DNA from: Sphaeroforma arctica JP610
Lineage: Eukaryota > Opisthokonta > Ichthyosporea > Ichthyophonida
DNA length: 48,084 nucleotides
Reading direction: 5' to 3'
Assembly: GCF_001186125.1 (NCBI RefSeq)
Contig: NW_014040358.1
Location: 1,389 to 49,472 of the forward strand
The notes under the pieces are model-generated. The model worked only from the letters and a program-made list of their open reading frames with translations, was not told the DNA's origin and did not search any database. The position numbers and the translations under genes were made by a program. This document shows, one piece after another, positions 32,964 through 43,569 of this stretch. How positions within the stretch are numbered: the stretch's first letter is position 1; every line of letters begins with the position of its first letter.

Positions 32964-34110
32964 TTAGTTTATACAACATAGTTTAAAACATTGAAATATC
33001 CATCGAAGTTTACACGGATGAGGGTACGGTGGTTGTTCTACATGCTGGAGAAAAGATCCAAGGTGTTCGTGTAGAGTCCAGATACCGTGGAAATCGTGGC
33101 GCTCCTGTAATTGCTGGAGATGGTCAGGGCCAATGGGCTGCAGTTTCGGGCCTACTAGGATGCGTCGAATCAATTGTTGAATGCAGGTAAAGTGGCTGGT
33201 GGTGAATTTGTGGCCACCGGGGCAGACAGGGCAGAGACAGTCGTCGGTGCGGTAGTCGAGCAATGTGAACATGTACGTATTCGTTACAATCATAGCACAG
33301 AGCCGGATGATCAGTGTAGGCTCGGAGCAGTGGTTGAAGCTGTCGTGTCTGGCTTTGTCCATTTTTTGAGGTTGGCGGGTTACCCATGACCATTTGGTAG
33401 TAGTAATGGTGCCAGGCCATTGTCGCGATCTTCTTGTTAGACCAGCGTTTTGTCGAGTTCTTCCTGATGTCGTCACAGCGTAGGCGGAGGGCTACATAAT
33501 CGGGTATACCCCGTGGTTTTGTGTACAATTTTCAGCGCAGTGGTGGTTTGTCGTGGGCCCAGGCGGGTTACGTCAGAGGGGCGAGTGGGTTTGTGCTGGC
33601 CAATGTTTGGGAAACTTAGCGTATTTAGTGGTCGTGATGATAGCTGCTGCTTGAGTGAGTGCTGAGTATAGCGCTCGAACAGGGAGTCCAGCACATCCTT
33701 TCATATAGGCGGAGCCCAGGCAATAATATTTAGGCCATATATAGCAGTGGATGGGATGAATGTTTTGAACAGCACAAGTCGGTTGCGGGAGTGTCACCAG
33801 CTGAAGCCATGAAAGCCATAAGCGCGGAAAGAGCACAGCCGACACCCAGAAACAATACTGCAACCAAGGATTCCATAGGTCTGGCGAGGTTGATCCCTGG
33901 TATTCCGTGAGAGAGTAGGGAACCCCAGACATTTGGAGAGTTTATGCTTGGCATATGTAGGCGCCATCTTCAGGGCAAGGTAACGTGTGTTCCATGGTGC
34001 TTCTGTGAGCGTCGGCGTGATAAGCTCACCATTTATACGGAGGGTCCCGCCGCGTGACATCAGGAGAGGGTTCGGTATCCGGTGGAACCAAGTACGGGTT
34101 TGTAGAGTTG
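32964..34110 (-). pseudogene. LINE ORF2 C-terminal remains (RT thumb, zinc finger)
   Basis: LRINGELITPTLTEAPWNTR then YLALKMAPTYAKHKLSKC matches the post-palm 'I-G--I------YLG----' segment of LINE RTs. About 700 bases on, DDCLCPVCPGGHKFTTSH then FTCIQ gives a C-x2-C-x9-H-x2-C finger (33233-33183), as found near the ORF2 C-terminus in several LINE clades. The text between is spread over all three - frames, showing decay. Confidence 0.55.
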
Positions 34111-34149
34111 AATAGGGCCTCAAAGTAGCCAGCGAGGGTAGCGCCTGTG

Positions 34150-35240
34150 TCATCGGTACCCGGTATGCAGGGTTGGCGCGGAGACCGTCGTTGGTACGCA
34201 ATATCTTTGAACTTTTGAGCATTGCTTTGGGCGATCAGACGTGGGCGGAGCAAGTTGTTTTGGCAGCCACTGAACCCAAGGTCTGTTTAAGTCATAGTAG
34301 AACCCTCCAAACATTTGTGGGATAGTGGCATAGCGCCAGATGTGGTCGAGGATTTGTAGCAGCCCTTTCGCTGGTCCATGTAAAGTGAGATACGACCGTA
34401 GTAGGATCTGATGCGCCCGGATTTTGGCTTGGAATAGGCGCACGCTAGATTTGTTGCGTAGGTGATACAGTCGATGGCGATATTGGTTATATCCATGGGA
34501 GGGGAGGCGTTGGTCCAGAGGCGGCGGCATTGCTGGCATTTGTTGGGGCCGACGGATTCGATTTGTGGGAAGTATCTGGAAATCGAGTCCAAAGGTGTGG
34601 TCACCACAGATACCATGGTCCGTCAGCTTATAAGTTTGGAGGGAGGTGGGGGTGGTAGATCGATGATACGCATGTTCAGTACCAGTTGAGCCGCCAGTAC
34701 AGAGGTAGTCCAAGTGCCACGTATTACGCAGAGTAGTCTCAATCGTTTTCATACGTAGTCCGTGATTTGTAGATGCGTGGCCATACTTCCGGGCTTTGAA
34801 ATTGAAATCTCCCCACACGACATCTGGTTGGAAACCGCCAATCTCGGGGGGATTCATGTATCGCCTGACGTCTTCTTCAGTAAGCGATTTGAGTGGAAAG
34901 TAGAACACGGCCATATGAACGCCAAAGCACACAAAGAACACCGCGTACGGTGAAGAGTGTACCAGTTGAAAATTCAATGGGTGGTGTTTGGAAAAGATAC
35001 CAATACCACAGTGTGAAAGGTGTAAGATATTATGCCGTATAGTGTGATGTAGTATATGATAGCGTGTGTTCGAGCGTATATATTTAAGAAATGTGGTGTT
35101 ATGTCAGGTTTCAACCACACACATAACATCAACCTGACTTAAAATCGATATAACGTTCAAAAACTTTTTGTGGGTTGAAGAGCGTTATCCTCATTGGTCC
35201 TAACATTGTTCAGTATCGGTCAATACTACTGGGCTCTCCT
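34150..35240 (-). pseudogene. LINE ORF2 endonuclease region
   Basis: AP-endonuclease-like landmarks: NPQKVFERYIDFKS then DVMCVVET (family 'L--LQET'), HCGIGIFSKH, PDVVWGDFNFKARKYG (GDFN at 34812-34801), and KLTDHGICGDHTFGLDF near the C-terminal SDH position (Asp and His kept). After about 34580 the frame continues (YHLRNKSSVRLFQAKIRAHQ) into the EN-RT linker. The N-terminal third lies in another frame than 34977-34150, so there is at least one frameshift. The enzyme nicks target DNA for target-primed reverse transcription; this copy cannot make a complete ORF2. Confidence 0.65.
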
Positions 35241-35317
35241 CTTTGACGATGTCAGCCATTTCTATATCATTGCCTGTTGTCGAAGAGTCTGTCGTGGAAA
35301 GCTGAGGCTACATATTG

Positions 35318-36492
35318 CTATCCATCGTGTCGGATGATTGTGTCAGGGAGGATGTTGTTATATGAAGTCGTCCGGTTTCCGCACTCTTTAGCTTTTACCG
35401 GGATTCGCGGGTTAAGTGACAAGAGGTTTGCATCATGCTTTGCTTGGTAAGCCTTCTGGAGACGGTCCGCGGTAGATTGGAGGATGTCTGCGTTAGTGGA
35501 GTTGACAAGTGGGCTCAGTAGTGCATCCATGCTGCGGGCAAGTATTTTTGGCGCTCGTTCATGTGTGTAGCGGGCCTCCCGCTTGGTGTGGAGATAGTGA
35601 ATTAAAGCTGCTTTCGTAGCGTCGGGATGTTTTTGGGAGCGGGGGTCGATGTTTTCATCAAGCTGCCATTTCCACGTAAGTGCTGCATGTCGTTTCACCT
35701 GGGCGACAGAGTCGCTAAGAACACAAAGGCGGATGAAACTGGTGGAGCTTCCGCGGCGATTTGGTTGAGATACCGATTTAATGGAAGATACCAGAGAAAG
35801 TGGTGGCGATTGAGGGCTGGTTGGGCATGCCAGTATTTTTCAAATACTGATTGGGATGGGGGCTTGCCGTTAGGGAAAATTGCTCGGAAGAAGAGCCATA
35901 CCGGAGTTATGTCATCCATTTCTTGAAGAGTTTTGTCCGGCATCGGGCGGCCCACCACTTTCGTCAAAAGGTGTTCGGGTACTGGCGGCTGCGATTGGGA
36001 CTGAGAAGCTGGTAGGGTCGGGCGTTTTTTAGGGCTCGGTTTTGCAGGTTTGTCCACTTTTGAGCGGTAGCTGGGAGGCTCACTGCTGCTATTGGTCGCC
36101 TGTGACCACGGTCTTTTTGCTGGCGGAGCAGGTGGGCTTGTGGAGCAAAATCGGAAAGTGTCGGGTGTGTCTTCATCTATAGGAGCACGGGTTTGGGATT
36201 TAAGGTCCCGGAGTTCGGATTCAAGGTTGGTTGTTTTTGCACAGAGGTTAGTGAGCATTTGGTGCATAGTTGATTTCCATTGGTCATCAGTCAAAGTCTC
36301 CTTGGAGATGGGCCCATCATTGTTCGGGGTTGTTAGAGCCGGTCCCAAAATTTGATTGAGATTGGCCTGTAGAGTACTGACCTGGGCAGAGAGGTTTGTG
36401 ATAGATTTTTGTATGTCCAATTTCCAATGGGCATTGGGTAAGGAGTCGTTGGAGACGAACGTCTTAATTGGGGATTCGGCCTGGCCCGACAT
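35318..36492 (-). pseudogene. LINE ORF1
   Basis: ATG at 36492. The first frame (265 codons, to 35695) has an N-terminal helical heptad-like part (LDIQKSITNLSAQVSTLQAN; NLCAKTTNLESELRDLKSQT) likely to form a coiled coil. A Pro/Ser/Lys linker (PPAPPAKRPWSQ, KPAKPSPKKRP) follows, then VWLFFRAIFPNGKPP and FEKYWHAQPALNRHHFLWYL. The second frame (35698 to 35318) continues the protein-like text (RHAALTWKWQLDENIDP) with a four-base overlap GTGA. A one-base shift in an originally single ORF of about 390 codons is the simplest reading. ORF1 proteins bind the LINE RNA. No RRM or zinc knuckle was seen. Confidence 0.55.
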
Positions 36493-37035
36493 TTTTCGCG
36501 GAGGTGGGACTGTGGGTCCCCAGACTCCCTACTGGATAAAAAAAAATATAGATATATATAATTATTTTTTTTGATTGAAAATCCAAATTTCAAGTCAACG
36601 TTTTGGTGGGGTCTGTGGGGTTTTTTTAAAGTAGTATTCAGTTCTACACTGGTGACCTACTGGTGACCGAGATTTACGTTTCGGAGGCGAAAATTTGAAT
36701 CAAAGGTCCGTCGTGAAAAATAAATATGGGGAAGTACGAAATATATTGTTTACCTGCCTGGGTCTCAAAAAATGTATTTTTTTATATTCAAAAAAGCATA
36801 GCCCCGGTTTTGTCCGAGAATGCTAAGCCGTGGCGGCGTGGCGGGATAGACCGATAGAGAGGGGAGGATTCCAAATTTCCAGTGCTCCAGCGACCAGCAG
36901 TCCAGCGGTCCAGGACTCCAGGATCAGCGCTCATGAGTCATGAGTCGTGTAGCTCAGAGGTAGACAGCAACGTCAGCAGTCCAGACTTCAAGACTTGAGA
37001 CTCCAGTCTCCAGAGTCTAGACTCCAGAGTCTAGA

Positions 37036-37100
37036 ACTCCAGGCTCCAGGCTCCAGGCTCCAGGCTCCAGGCTCCAGACTCCAGACTCCAGTGTCCAGAC
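37036..37100. repeat. (GGCTCCA)n / (GACTCCA)n array
   Basis: Six- to seven-base CCAGGCT and CCAGACT units, head to tail, ending at the hairpin. Confidence 0.85.
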
Positions 37101-37137
37101 TCTCTATGTACGATTACTATCGCTACGTAGAGAGTCC
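37098..37137. other. Inverted repeat (hairpin)
   Basis: GACTCTCTATGTA (37098-37110) pairs with TACGTAGAGAGTC (37124-37136) with one mismatch around a 13-base loop. The CCAGA words on both sides extend the symmetry only weakly. Confidence 0.75.
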
Positions 37138-37680
37138 AGAGTCCAGAGTCTAGCCTCCACACAGGGCAGTTAGCACTGAGGTCTGAGGGTTCAGGGCAGT
37201 CCAGATCCACCCAAAATCCTTTTCAAAAAGAGTCACTTCTGCGAGAATAAACGGCATTTTTACTCCCATACAAATGACCCAGAGGGCCAGGCCGCATTCC
37301 AGAGTGGGCACTGGACAACCCTTGGAAAATCCGGTATAGAACATTATAACCAATCAGCGGGTAGAGAAATTTAGACCAGGTAGTTTTAAAAAAAGACAAT
37401 CTTTTGTTGGATGAACTTTCGTTAGTTTCGTAGCTATTTAGCTTATTATTTCAAAAGTTAGCTCATTCATGATAAAGTTGAAGCCTATAGTCCGAAATCG
37501 AGTCGATTTGGACAAAAAAAATCTATAAATCACCAAATTGAAGTCAAAATAAAGCAAATTCGACTCCATTTTTTTCTTTCCAAAACAGTAATGCCAGAAA
37601 TCCTTCACTGCTACCGTTCACACAAGAATTTACAATTTCTAAATACTTGTGTGAAGCCAAGGTACCGACCGAACCGACGT

Positions 37681-37868
37681 GCTTGAGTTGGGACTAAAGC
37701 CCCTCTTTCGATTGGTAAGATATCTTATCTTGCTCAGTCAATTACATATCTTGTTCAATCAATTACCAAGTGTTCGAATTGGGATTAAAGTCCCTCTTTC
37801 GATTGGTAAGATATCTTGTCTTGTTCAACCAATTACCGGATTAAGTTCATCGTTCTCTATGATTAGAT
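37681..37868. repeat. 91-bp tandem duplication
   Basis: GA(C/T)TAAAG(C/T)CCCTCTTTCG starts at 37692 and 37783, each followed by GATTGGTAAGATATCTT and a CAATTAC run. Two diverged units in direct orientation. Confidence 0.85.
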
Positions 37869-38221
37869 TGGTAATAGGAAATTCACAAAAATAATTTGTT
37901 ATTATATATACGTCCGTATTACTCTAGGAGTCCAGGGGAGTCCACACTCCACTGTCCAGGCCTTTTAAAAAAACAAAGCCCTCCAGGCGCCTAGGCGTGT
38001 AAATAGCTAAATATAAATATTTACAGTGGGTCTTGTTTATATATATAAAATTAAACTGATTTCATTTAGATCTTTTGGTTTTTTACTATTAAATATTTTT
38101 TAAAAACAATAAAAAGTAGAATTACTTTAGAAGGCTATGCGTTTTCGCATTTCTATTTTTACCTCAGAATGTTTGTGTGATGACGTGATTTTTGGGTTTA
38201 GTCAAACCCTGCCCTGGTACC

Positions 38222-38275
38222 TGGAGTCTGGACTGTAGTCTGGACTGTAGTCTGGACTGTAGTCTGGACTCTAGG
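38222..38275. repeat. 12-bp tandem repeat GTCTGGACTGTA
   Basis: Four near-perfect units, each itself close to a palindrome (AGTCTGGACT reads almost the same on both strands). Confidence 0.9.
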
Positions 38276-38749
38276 TCTCTGGGTCTCCCACTCTACCACC
38301 TCCGTAAGCTCTGGCCTCTTCATAGTCAAGAGCATTACACAAGAGAGAGATCACGTAGAGCTCCCTCAACCCTCAGGGAGTCAGGGCTGAGGCCTGAGGC
38401 CGAGGCCTGATGGCCTTAATCCCCTAAACCGGTAGGTCAGTTTCCCTTTATGTAGCCCCTCTCTCTACTAGCTTCCAGGCTCCAGGCTCCGCTGCAGTAT
38501 TTTTTTTGGCCAAGTCAGGGACTTCAGGAGTCCAGGGCTACTAGCCCCCTGACTGGGCTTAGTATGTTGGGACTCCCCTGCGAGTCTGGGTCTCTCTGGG
38601 AGTCAAGCTGCGGTTATGGGGGTACATGCCAAATAGAAGTTAAACGTAAACGCATAAATATATTTAATTTTAAACATTAAAACGTTTATAAAGCGATCAG
38701 AAGGTAGGCGAGTATGTACGTAGATTTTAAAATATATTGTAGATTACAG

Positions 38750-39420
38750 ACTTTTAGGCCGGTTTTGCTAACTTTGAAAAATATAGGGAAATAAATTTTG
38801 AGATGAGTAAAACATGTTACTCCGGTAGCTAATTTCAGTATTTCTTAGCACATTTGGATTTTTGGTCAAGATTTCGGAATATTCAGAAAATATTGAGGAT
38901 CGATTTCCATACTTTTTCAGCACAATTATTTTGGAAATCGGATGTACTGTCGGTTTTGGCTTCATCAAATTCTGCTATTCGAGACGTAAAAAATACAACA
39001 CAATATTTCGTTTTGTTGTATATTTCCTTCAAAGTCAAAAAGAGGGTAGGCCCTCTTTTTGCTTTGGGAAAGAATTTGTTTGTAGTGATTTATCAGATTA
39101 ATTCTCACTCACATTACTCGTTAACATCCAAAACTCTGGCTCTGGTTAATATACGTGGATCAAAACGCTGTCTTCAATTTTTCGGCTCCAGAACAGAATT
39201 TCTTGTGTGTCTGGGCTCTGCGCATTTGCCAAGTCGTAAAAAGGAACTGCTATACGAATATTCGACAATATTTCAAATACAACTGGCAGCATATTTTGAA
39301 ATTGTGTGGGAATATACAGTTCCAAAATTTCTCAAGAATATACCAAAATATACCTCTATATTTTTTAGGGCTGTATTTTCTCTATGTTTTCCAAAGTTAG
39401 CAAACTTAAAATTTTAGACC
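38750..39420. repeat. Terminal-inverted-repeat element of about 650 bp, MITE/foldback-like
   Basis: Left arm 38764-38794 (TTTGCTAACTTTG...) and right arm 39374-39404, whose reverse complement begins TTTGCTAACTTTGG. They match at roughly 26 of 31 positions, and weaker symmetry extends outward (GACTTTTAG versus GTCTAAAATTTT). AT-rich interior; a 187-codon + frame (38854-39417) crosses it and two other + frames are also open in parts, but no domain was recognised. Target duplication not evident. Confidence 0.6.
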
Positions 39421-41510
39421 CACAAAATGCAAATAGAATCTTAGACTACTGGGAGACTAGAGCGGACTCTTGTAGGACTCTAGGACTCTGGGACCTCTCT
39501 AGAGCTTCCTCTAAAGGGGGGCAGCTCATTTCATTGGCAGGAGACAGGGACTCAGGGTCCCAGAGAATCTCGACTTTTGAGAGAGATAAATACCCCCCAC
39601 CAGACTCCAGAGTCCAGAGTCAGCACTCAGCAGTCGGACGTTAACTCGCTTAAGTCCAGCCCGGCCAAGGCTCCAGCCTCCAAGGCTCCAAGAGTCCAGG
39701 CCCCCAGACCCCAGGGGTAGCCCGGGACCCGCTTTTAGGGCCCAAGCTCCTAGAGGGCCTAGAGCCAGCGTTCTCGAACTTCGAAGTCGGGACTGTTCCA
39801 TTCCAATTGCGTGTAAAACACAAAACTGTGCAGTTTTCATAATGGAATATTCGAAAAGTAGCGAGGCGGAGTAAATATTTACAAACTCTCCAATGTCTCC
39901 ATACAATTTTTGGTCTTTTTTGGAATTTATATAAAAAATATGCAAAAAAAAAGGTGAAATCAAGTGAAATTATGAAGGAAAAAACCCTAAAACCCTAAAA
40001 CTCAGATCAGTCAACTAAACTCATGAGAAGTCCCAAGACCCCAAGTTCCCAACTCCCAACTCCCAAGAAGTCCCAACAATAAGAAGAGTTGAGTCACGAC
40101 TTACGAGCGTTGAGACTGGAGACTTGTGAGTTGTGAGTGGAACGAGTGCTATATAATATATTTATAGAGCGTTGATTGGTCAGACAGGAAGGCCGCGAGA
40201 TTGAGTGACGCACTGCCACTATTTACAGCTGAGCTCACAGCCTCACACTTTACAGTGATTCACACTCACGTCTCGCAGCATATTTTATTTTATTATTTAC
40301 TTCTTGTGCTTGATTTTTCTTGTTGATTGTCTTTTGTTATATATTTATTATTATTTTTGGCTAAAGCATAGCCGCCTTCTGGATTAGGCACTTTCAAAGT
40401 AAAAATAGAAGAAGGCTGTGCAGATTGCAGTATGCAGTTTTTATATATAGAAAAAAGGTACCAGGGCGCAGGCCGCAGGCCGCAGGCCGCAGTGCGAAGG
40501 GTCAAGGACTCAAGGGACAGCAGGTTCTGGTACTACTAGTAGAGTGGGTCTGACATTTGACAGTCTGACATATGACAGTCTGAGTGTCTGTCGCTCCGAG
40601 TCTCTGACTCTGAACTTCTGAAGTCTGCAGTCTACAGTCTGCAGTCTGCACTCTGAAGTCTATTTTTGTATTTTGATGTTTGATGTTGTGCTTTTGTATC
40701 TTGTTTTAAGAAATTAAAAAACACGAACTCTTTGTTCTTGTTGTCTTTATATTTTTTTTACTCTAGTTATGATTATTCCAAAAAATGTGAGACTGACTGG
40801 ACACTGATGACAGTCTATCTGACTGATATTAGATATAAGCACACGACTGCCACACAGCCATACGCCATACGCACACAGTGACACAGCCACACTGCCCACA
40901 GCCCCACACACAGTCACGACACACTCTGTGACACGCAGTCATCTCACACACAACAAGAAGAGAAGAGAGAGGAGACAGAGAGCCTGGAAACAGTGGAAAG
41001 ACGTCTGACAGACATTGTCAGACTGTTAGAAACAGTGTAGAGTTTTGACACTTGTCAACTTTACAATTACAATAATTACTCACAAAACTGATGACACAGG
41101 GGAGAGTGATCAGTATTCAGTAAACCTGAAGTTCTGACAACCTCTCGTTTGTATAATATTTAGAAATATTTACAACAAAATACAACACCTCTTGCTCAAT
41201 GATCACATTCATCAGATTGTTCGTTCTATAAATATGTAGCATTTGAACCTATTAATATTATGTATTATCAAACATGATAGATGTCCAATAAATATCGAGG
41301 AAACTAGAAAGTAGAACTAGAAAGCTATGCGGCCCGGGTGTTGATATGATTTTTGAAGATCAGAACAAGATTCTACTCGCCCGTACGAACAAAAAACAAT
41401 ATCACGGGATAGCTTTCAAAAGAAGTTTGTATCAACTATCACAAGTATTTAAATATTTTCGAATATGTATCAACTTTGCAATCAGAAAATCAGAAGGCTC
41501 AGAAGCTGAC

Positions 41511-41568
41511 GCTGAACTGCTGAACTGCTGAACTGCTGAACTGCTGAACTGCTGAACTGCTGAACTGC
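41511..41568. repeat. 8-bp tandem repeat GCTGAACT
   Basis: About seven perfect GCTGAACT units, with related AAGCTGACGCTG just before. Confidence 0.95.
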
Positions 41569-41663
41569 AGAAGCCTTGTGGCTGGGGCCTAATATATACT
41601 AGAAGTTAAAATCAGAACTCGTTCCCGGCTTCCCAATTCCCGCAGACTTTACTCCATCTATAA

Positions 41664-41694
41664 CACTGAACAGTGAACAGTGAACAGTGAACAC
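41664..41694. repeat. 8-bp tandem repeat CAGTGAA
   Basis: Four AACAGTG-type units (ACTGAACAGTGAACAGTG...), a second short array of the same TGAAC vocabulary 100 bases from the GCTGAACT array. Confidence 0.85.
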
Positions 41695-42298
41695 TCTCAC
41701 TCTGGTATATATTTATTTTACTATGTACTTTTTTTTAAACATTATTTAGCGGATAGCCTGAGACCCTGAGGCCTGAGCCCTGGGGCTATGGGTAAATAGC
41801 GCTACCAATAAATACTATGTAGTAAATTTTTCTATTAATTGCAGGATGTAGGGCCGGGTCAGGATGTATTTATTTATGTACATATATATTTACATATGCC
41901 ACTGTAGGCCTGGCCCTGTAGCTGCTATTTGTTTTTAAAATACAATAGAAATAAAACAAAAGCAGCAGAAGAGTCTAGAGTAAATATACTTGTTTTTTGT
42001 TTTTAAAAAAGAAAAAAATAGAAAAAAGAGACTACTTTAGAGAGGGAGAGACCCAGACACCCAGCTCCGGGAAGCTGAGAACCAGCGGCGGGCAACGCCC
42101 CAGGCCCACCAGGGCCCAGGGCCGTCCTGGGGTAAACCATTTGTAAATATGTTGCTCGTAAATTGTAAAAAATCAGAATGACAACAGTCCGCGAATGTGT
42201 AATATATTATATATATGCAAGGCTGCATCTGCATTCCGACACAAATCACGAATTCACAACTGACTTATAAAATTAACTAAATTTTAATAGAAATTAAA

Positions 42299-42688
42299 AT
42301 GGTTCCACTATGCTGTGTACTTTGTCTTGGGTCTGGCTGCGGCCCTTGTAACTTTAAGGGCGTCAAGCAGCTGAACGCGAAATCTTCATTCCGAAAACGA
42401 AGGGGTGGATGTGCACCAAAGTATGTTTGTACTGCGCCACCATCGGCCATTGTCCAGCCTACAATAGCTCCTCAAGACAATTCACAGATTCCAGTGCAGC
42501 GCGAAAAGTCTTGCACCTCTGTTTCTGGAGATTGTGACGTAGTTGATGCTACTCGAAGGTTATATGCGAGATCATCGATATCTTCGATGACGTCGTCGTC
42601 ATCAGCGAACGAAGATCTATCTCCCATTGTCAAGCGACGAGCATCTGGGATGCGTGGATCGTTTTCTTTTGGAGTTTTCAAATCTTGA
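42299..42688 (+). CDS. Hypothetical small protein, Cys-rich start and Ser-rich tail
   Basis: ATG at 42299 after an A-rich leader (AAATTAAAATGG), 129 codons to TGA. The N-terminus has VPLCCVLCLGSGCGPC, six Cys in the first 18 residues with C-x2-C and C-x2-C spacing. A basic patch follows (SSFRKRRGGC), then a Ser-rich acidic tail (SSISSMTSSSSANEDLSP, then IVKRRASGMRGSFSFG). RRAS fits a basophilic kinase site. No family recognised. Sequence composition is more balanced than in the flanking word-structured region, which favours real coding. It could be an exon of a larger gene. Confidence 0.4.
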   Translation: MVPLCCVLCLGSGCGPCNFKGVKQLNAKSSFRKRRGGCAPKYVCTAPPSAIVQPTIAPQDNSQIPVQREKSCTSVSGDCDVVDATRRLYARSSISSMTSSSSANEDLSPIVKRRASGMRGSFSFGVFKS

Positions 42689-42699
42689 AGTGTTGAAAT

Positions 42700-43252
42700 G
42701 TCGAACATTACACATTGTATGCGATTTTACTAGAGATTGGGCCTCGAGTTAAAATGTATATATGCTCGCAACCTTCCGAGGAGAGTCTACTGCAGTTGCA
42801 TTGCGAGTAGTTTAAAGTTTGTTGGCCATCACACAAGCCAGGGTGAAACGCTGCAAGCTGTGCAGAACTCCTTTTCGCGCAGATTTTCTAGCTGGAGTAA
42901 CGTACAAGAACGTTAGTTTCTATCAATTTATGACGTTAGGTGCCGGCGATGATTAGTCGAGTGTATATGCCGAGGAGCCGACAACTACCGCCCAGCCTTC
43001 TGGTTTCACTTCTGCACTCGTCTGGTGCTCTGATGTCACGCAAGAAGCATACCACAGACTCCCTTCACGACAAGAAGAAGGATATAATGATGCAACATAA
43101 CCTAAACTGAATAATTTTGGGCAGGTAGTCAAATACGGACGCACGCCTGTTAGTTTCTATCAGAAGTGCCCCAAGTTGTGAGTAAAGAATAGTAACATGT
43201 AGCTAAGTAATAAAAAGTTCTAAGCAGCAAACCAATTAGGCTTTTTTTCCCG
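42700..43252. other. Intergenic, nothing recognised
   Basis: No long open frame on either strand, no family match and no strong repeat. Confidence 0.5.
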
Positions 43253-43569
43253 AGAGGTACATATTCTATACGAGTCTTGATGATAGTAGTATATATTATG
43301 TCGGTCTTGAAGAGTAGTACATATTATGCTCAAGTTTTGGCGAGTAGTATATGTTATGCTTAAGTCTTAACGAGAAGTACATGTTGTATACAAGTGTTGA
43401 CGAGTAGAACTTATTATACTTAAGCCTCGACGAGAAGTATATGTTCTGTAGAAGTCTTGACGAGTAGTACATGTTATGTTCAAGTCTGGACAGGCAGTTC
43501 ATGTTATGTACAAGTCCAGGCGAGTAGTGTATGTTATGTACAAGTATTGACGAGTAGTGCATGTTATAG
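43253..43569. repeat. 30-bp minisatellite (GACGAGTAGTACATGTTATGTACAAGTCTT)-like
   Basis: About ten diverged 30-base units around GAGTAGTACATGTTATG and CAAGTCTTGAC. Because the unit is ten codons long, the - strand stays open with a repeated YSSRLKHNMY-type peptide. Start codon context is absent, so I do not call it a gene. Confidence 0.9.

Larger units (their letters stand above)
32964..36492 (-). mobile_element. LINE (non-LTR retrotransposon), internally deleted
   Basis: On the - strand: ORF1 (36492 to 35318), an AP-type endonuclease (about 35240 to 34580), a short piece of RT thumb (about 34060 to 33900) and a C-terminal CCHC-type finger (33233 to 33183). The palm motif (YADD) was not found. 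The EN-to-thumb distance is under 1 kb where about 1.5-2 kb is expected, so RT was largely deleted. Several frameshifts and stops follow. No poly-A tail or target duplication was seen at the low-coordinate end. The clade is not assigned. Confidence 0.75.
36850..42250. other. Word-structured noncoding region (CTCCAG / GACTCC / AGTCTGGACT vocabulary)
   Basis: For about 5.4 kb, short stretches built of CTCCAG, AGTCCAG, GACTCT and GTCTGGACTGTA alternate with AT-rich patches. The words occur as many separate short arrays (36860-37160, 37920-38000, 38222-38275, 38460-38590, 39440-39720, 40020-40140, 40545-40670), in both orientations. A GGCTATGC/GCATAGCC octamer or near match recurs near 36797, 38134, 40366 and 41324. 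No protein family, RNA gene or known repeat family was recognised. AT patches carry short frames of no evident meaning. Confidence 0.6.

Noticed and set aside
38854-39417. 187-codon + frame
   Set aside because: Lies wholly inside the inverted-repeat element; AT-rich, two other + frames are also open in parts and no motif is seen. Kept as an observation, not a gene.
39526-39963. 145-codon - strand frame, Leu/Gly/Ser-rich
   Set aside because: Arises from CTCCAG/AGTCC words (SLGGWSLG-type peptide); not a gene.
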